A DNA stretch of 5,776 nt. It comes from Candidatus Parcubacteria bacterium. Lineage in GTDB: Bacteria; Patescibacteriota; Minisyncoccia; Minisyncoccales; JAUWXI01. The translations under genes and the position numbers were made by a program. The stretch spans positions 1-5,776 of the forward strand of contig JAUWXI010000023.1 in NCBI GenBank assembly GCA_030616435.1. The letters are read 5' to 3'. Below the pieces are notes generated by a model. It was not told the DNA's origin, did no database searches, and saw only the letters and a list, made by a program, of their open reading frames with translations. Below are positions 5,102 to 5,776 of the stretch, piece by piece; within the stretch, counting starts at the first letter, position 1; each line of letters starts with the position of its first letter.

Positions 5102-5776
5102 TTAATCTTCTTTAAGTTTCTTTTTTTCGGGAGATTTCAAGAGGCCCAAATGATCTATTCTCCCAACCAACCTTTCATAGCCTGACCTAACTCTCTCTGA
5201 AGCCTTCTTTGCATGATCAATATGGGATGTTAAAACAGAAAGTCCATCTCCAAATTTTATAGATTCTTGCTGAATTGCCTTTAACCCCTCAAAAATACGC
5301 TTTGAGGCCTCCTCAATTCTTGCCCCTTCAAGTCCAATCATAATAATCTTCAAAAGATAAAAGAAAGTATTGGGAGAAACAAAGTAGACCTTCTTTTCAT
5401 ATCCATAAGAAAGCAAAGCAGGATGCCTTAGAGTTATCTCATAATAAACAGGTTCTGAAGGAATATATATTAAGGCAAAATCAACCGTCCCTTCCTGGGG
5501 CAAAATGTATTTTCTTGACACATCATCAATATGCTTTTTTATAGCCCTGGCAAACTCTCTCAAATAACGTTCTTTTTCCTCTTCTTTAGCTGTATTAAGC
5601 CTTCTAAAGCTTTCCATGGGAAACTTTGAATCAATTGGAATAATCCCCTGCTTTGTCTTGATTATGGCATCAACGATTTGTCCCTCCCTAAATTGATATT
5701 GAATCTTAAAATTGTCCTTTGGCAGAGCCTGTGCTAAAAGATCATTTAAGATTTGCTCTCCAATGTTTCCCCTGAG
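5102..5776 (-). CDS. rmuC: RmuC-family DNA recombination protein, 3' part (5' end beyond the window)
   Basis: The reading frame stays open to the window edge and gives the C-terminal 224 residues of an RmuC protein, a predicted PD-(D/E)XK nuclease-fold family that limits DNA inversions and rearrangements. The first visible residues, LRGNIGEQIL, match the conserved LRG-x-xGE start of the RmuC core. They are followed by VDAIIK (35-40 of the visible part) and PIDSKFP (47-53), which carry the likely catalytic acidic residues and lysine (E7, D36, D49, K51). Helical segments follow, including SVLTSHIDHAKKASERVRSG, with a lysine-rich tail. An ATG at 5617-5615 would give a 171-residue protein, but it lies inside the core right after PIDSKFP, and no in-frame ATG, GTG or TTG lies between it and 5776. 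The N-terminal membrane anchor and coiled coil typical of RmuC would be outside the window. The stop touches the rplU ATG. Confidence 0.93.
   Translation of the reverse strand, partial: LRGNIGEQILNDLLAQALPKDNFKIQYQFREGQIVDAIIKTKQGIIPIDSKFPMESFRRLNTAKEEEKERYLREFARAIKKHIDDVSRKYILPQEGTVDFALIYIPSEPVYYEITLRHPALLSYGYEKKVYFVSPNTFFYLLKIIMIGLEGARIEEASKRIFEGLKAIQQESIKFGDGLSVLTSHIDHAKKASERVRSGYERLVGRIDHLGLLKSPEKKKLKED

Noticed and set aside
5102..5617. Complete 171-residue gene starting at the ATG at 5617
   Set aside because: The conserved RmuC core continues upstream in frame to the window edge; the methionine is internal.
1..5776. Alternative genetic code (TGA read as Gly or Trp)
   Set aside because: TGA ends rplU and acpS exactly at family-typical lengths, and the genes use TGG for tryptophan with no in-frame TGA.
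1..5776. tRNA, CRISPR array, insertion sequence or phage element
   Set aside because: There is no noncoding space for RNA genes, no repeated units, and no transposase or integrase frames; all sequence is accounted for by six housekeeping or lipid genes.

Overview
This AT-rich, almost gap-free window most likely comes from a bacterium with a small, streamlined genome. My best guess is a Candidate Phyla Radiation / Patescibacteria member, probably Parcubacteria-like. The reasons are the compact gene packing, lysine-rich proteins, a divergent RecR, and a single protein that looks built to use scavenged fatty acids. This placement is inference, not a database match. TGA serves as a normal stop at two gene ends (4443-4445 and 4793-4795), which argues against the recoded lineages (TGA=Gly Absconditabacteria/Gracilibacteria, TGA=Trp mycoplasmas).

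Layout: two gene blocks face each other. On the + strand, dnaB (replicative helicase, 8-1360) is followed with no gap by recR (recombination mediator, 1361-1984). On the - strand, reading from the right edge, come rmuC (3' part only, running off the window at 5776), rplU (ribosomal protein L21), acpS (holo-ACP synthase) and an 819-residue fusion protein. The fusion has an AMP-dependent acyl ligase, an acyl carrier protein and a PlsC-type acyltransferase, in that order. The - strand junctions are 0 bp (rmuC/rplU), a 4-bp GTGA overlap (rplU/acpS) and a 4-bp ATGA overlap (acpS/fusion). The two blocks converge with only 2 bp between stop codons. There is no gene-free stretch, so transcription stop signals have to lie inside coding sequence. 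A good hairpin plus U7 for the - strand operon lies antisense within the recR 3' end. A weaker hairpin plus U6 for the + strand spans the end of recR and the end of the fusion gene.

How the genes may work together: the most interesting unit is acpS plus the fusion gene. AcpS would place the 4'-phosphopantetheine arm on Ser559 of the built-in ACP. The ligase would activate a free fatty acid as acyl-AMP and load it on that arm, and the PlsC domain would move the acyl chain to a lysophospholipid or glycerol-phosphate acceptor. This amounts to a one-polypeptide fatty-acid-to-phospholipid pathway, similar in logic to E. coli Aas but with the domains in the opposite order and its own carrier. The other genes (dnaB, recR, rmuC, rplU) are housekeeping replication, repair and translation functions in an unusual neighbourhood.
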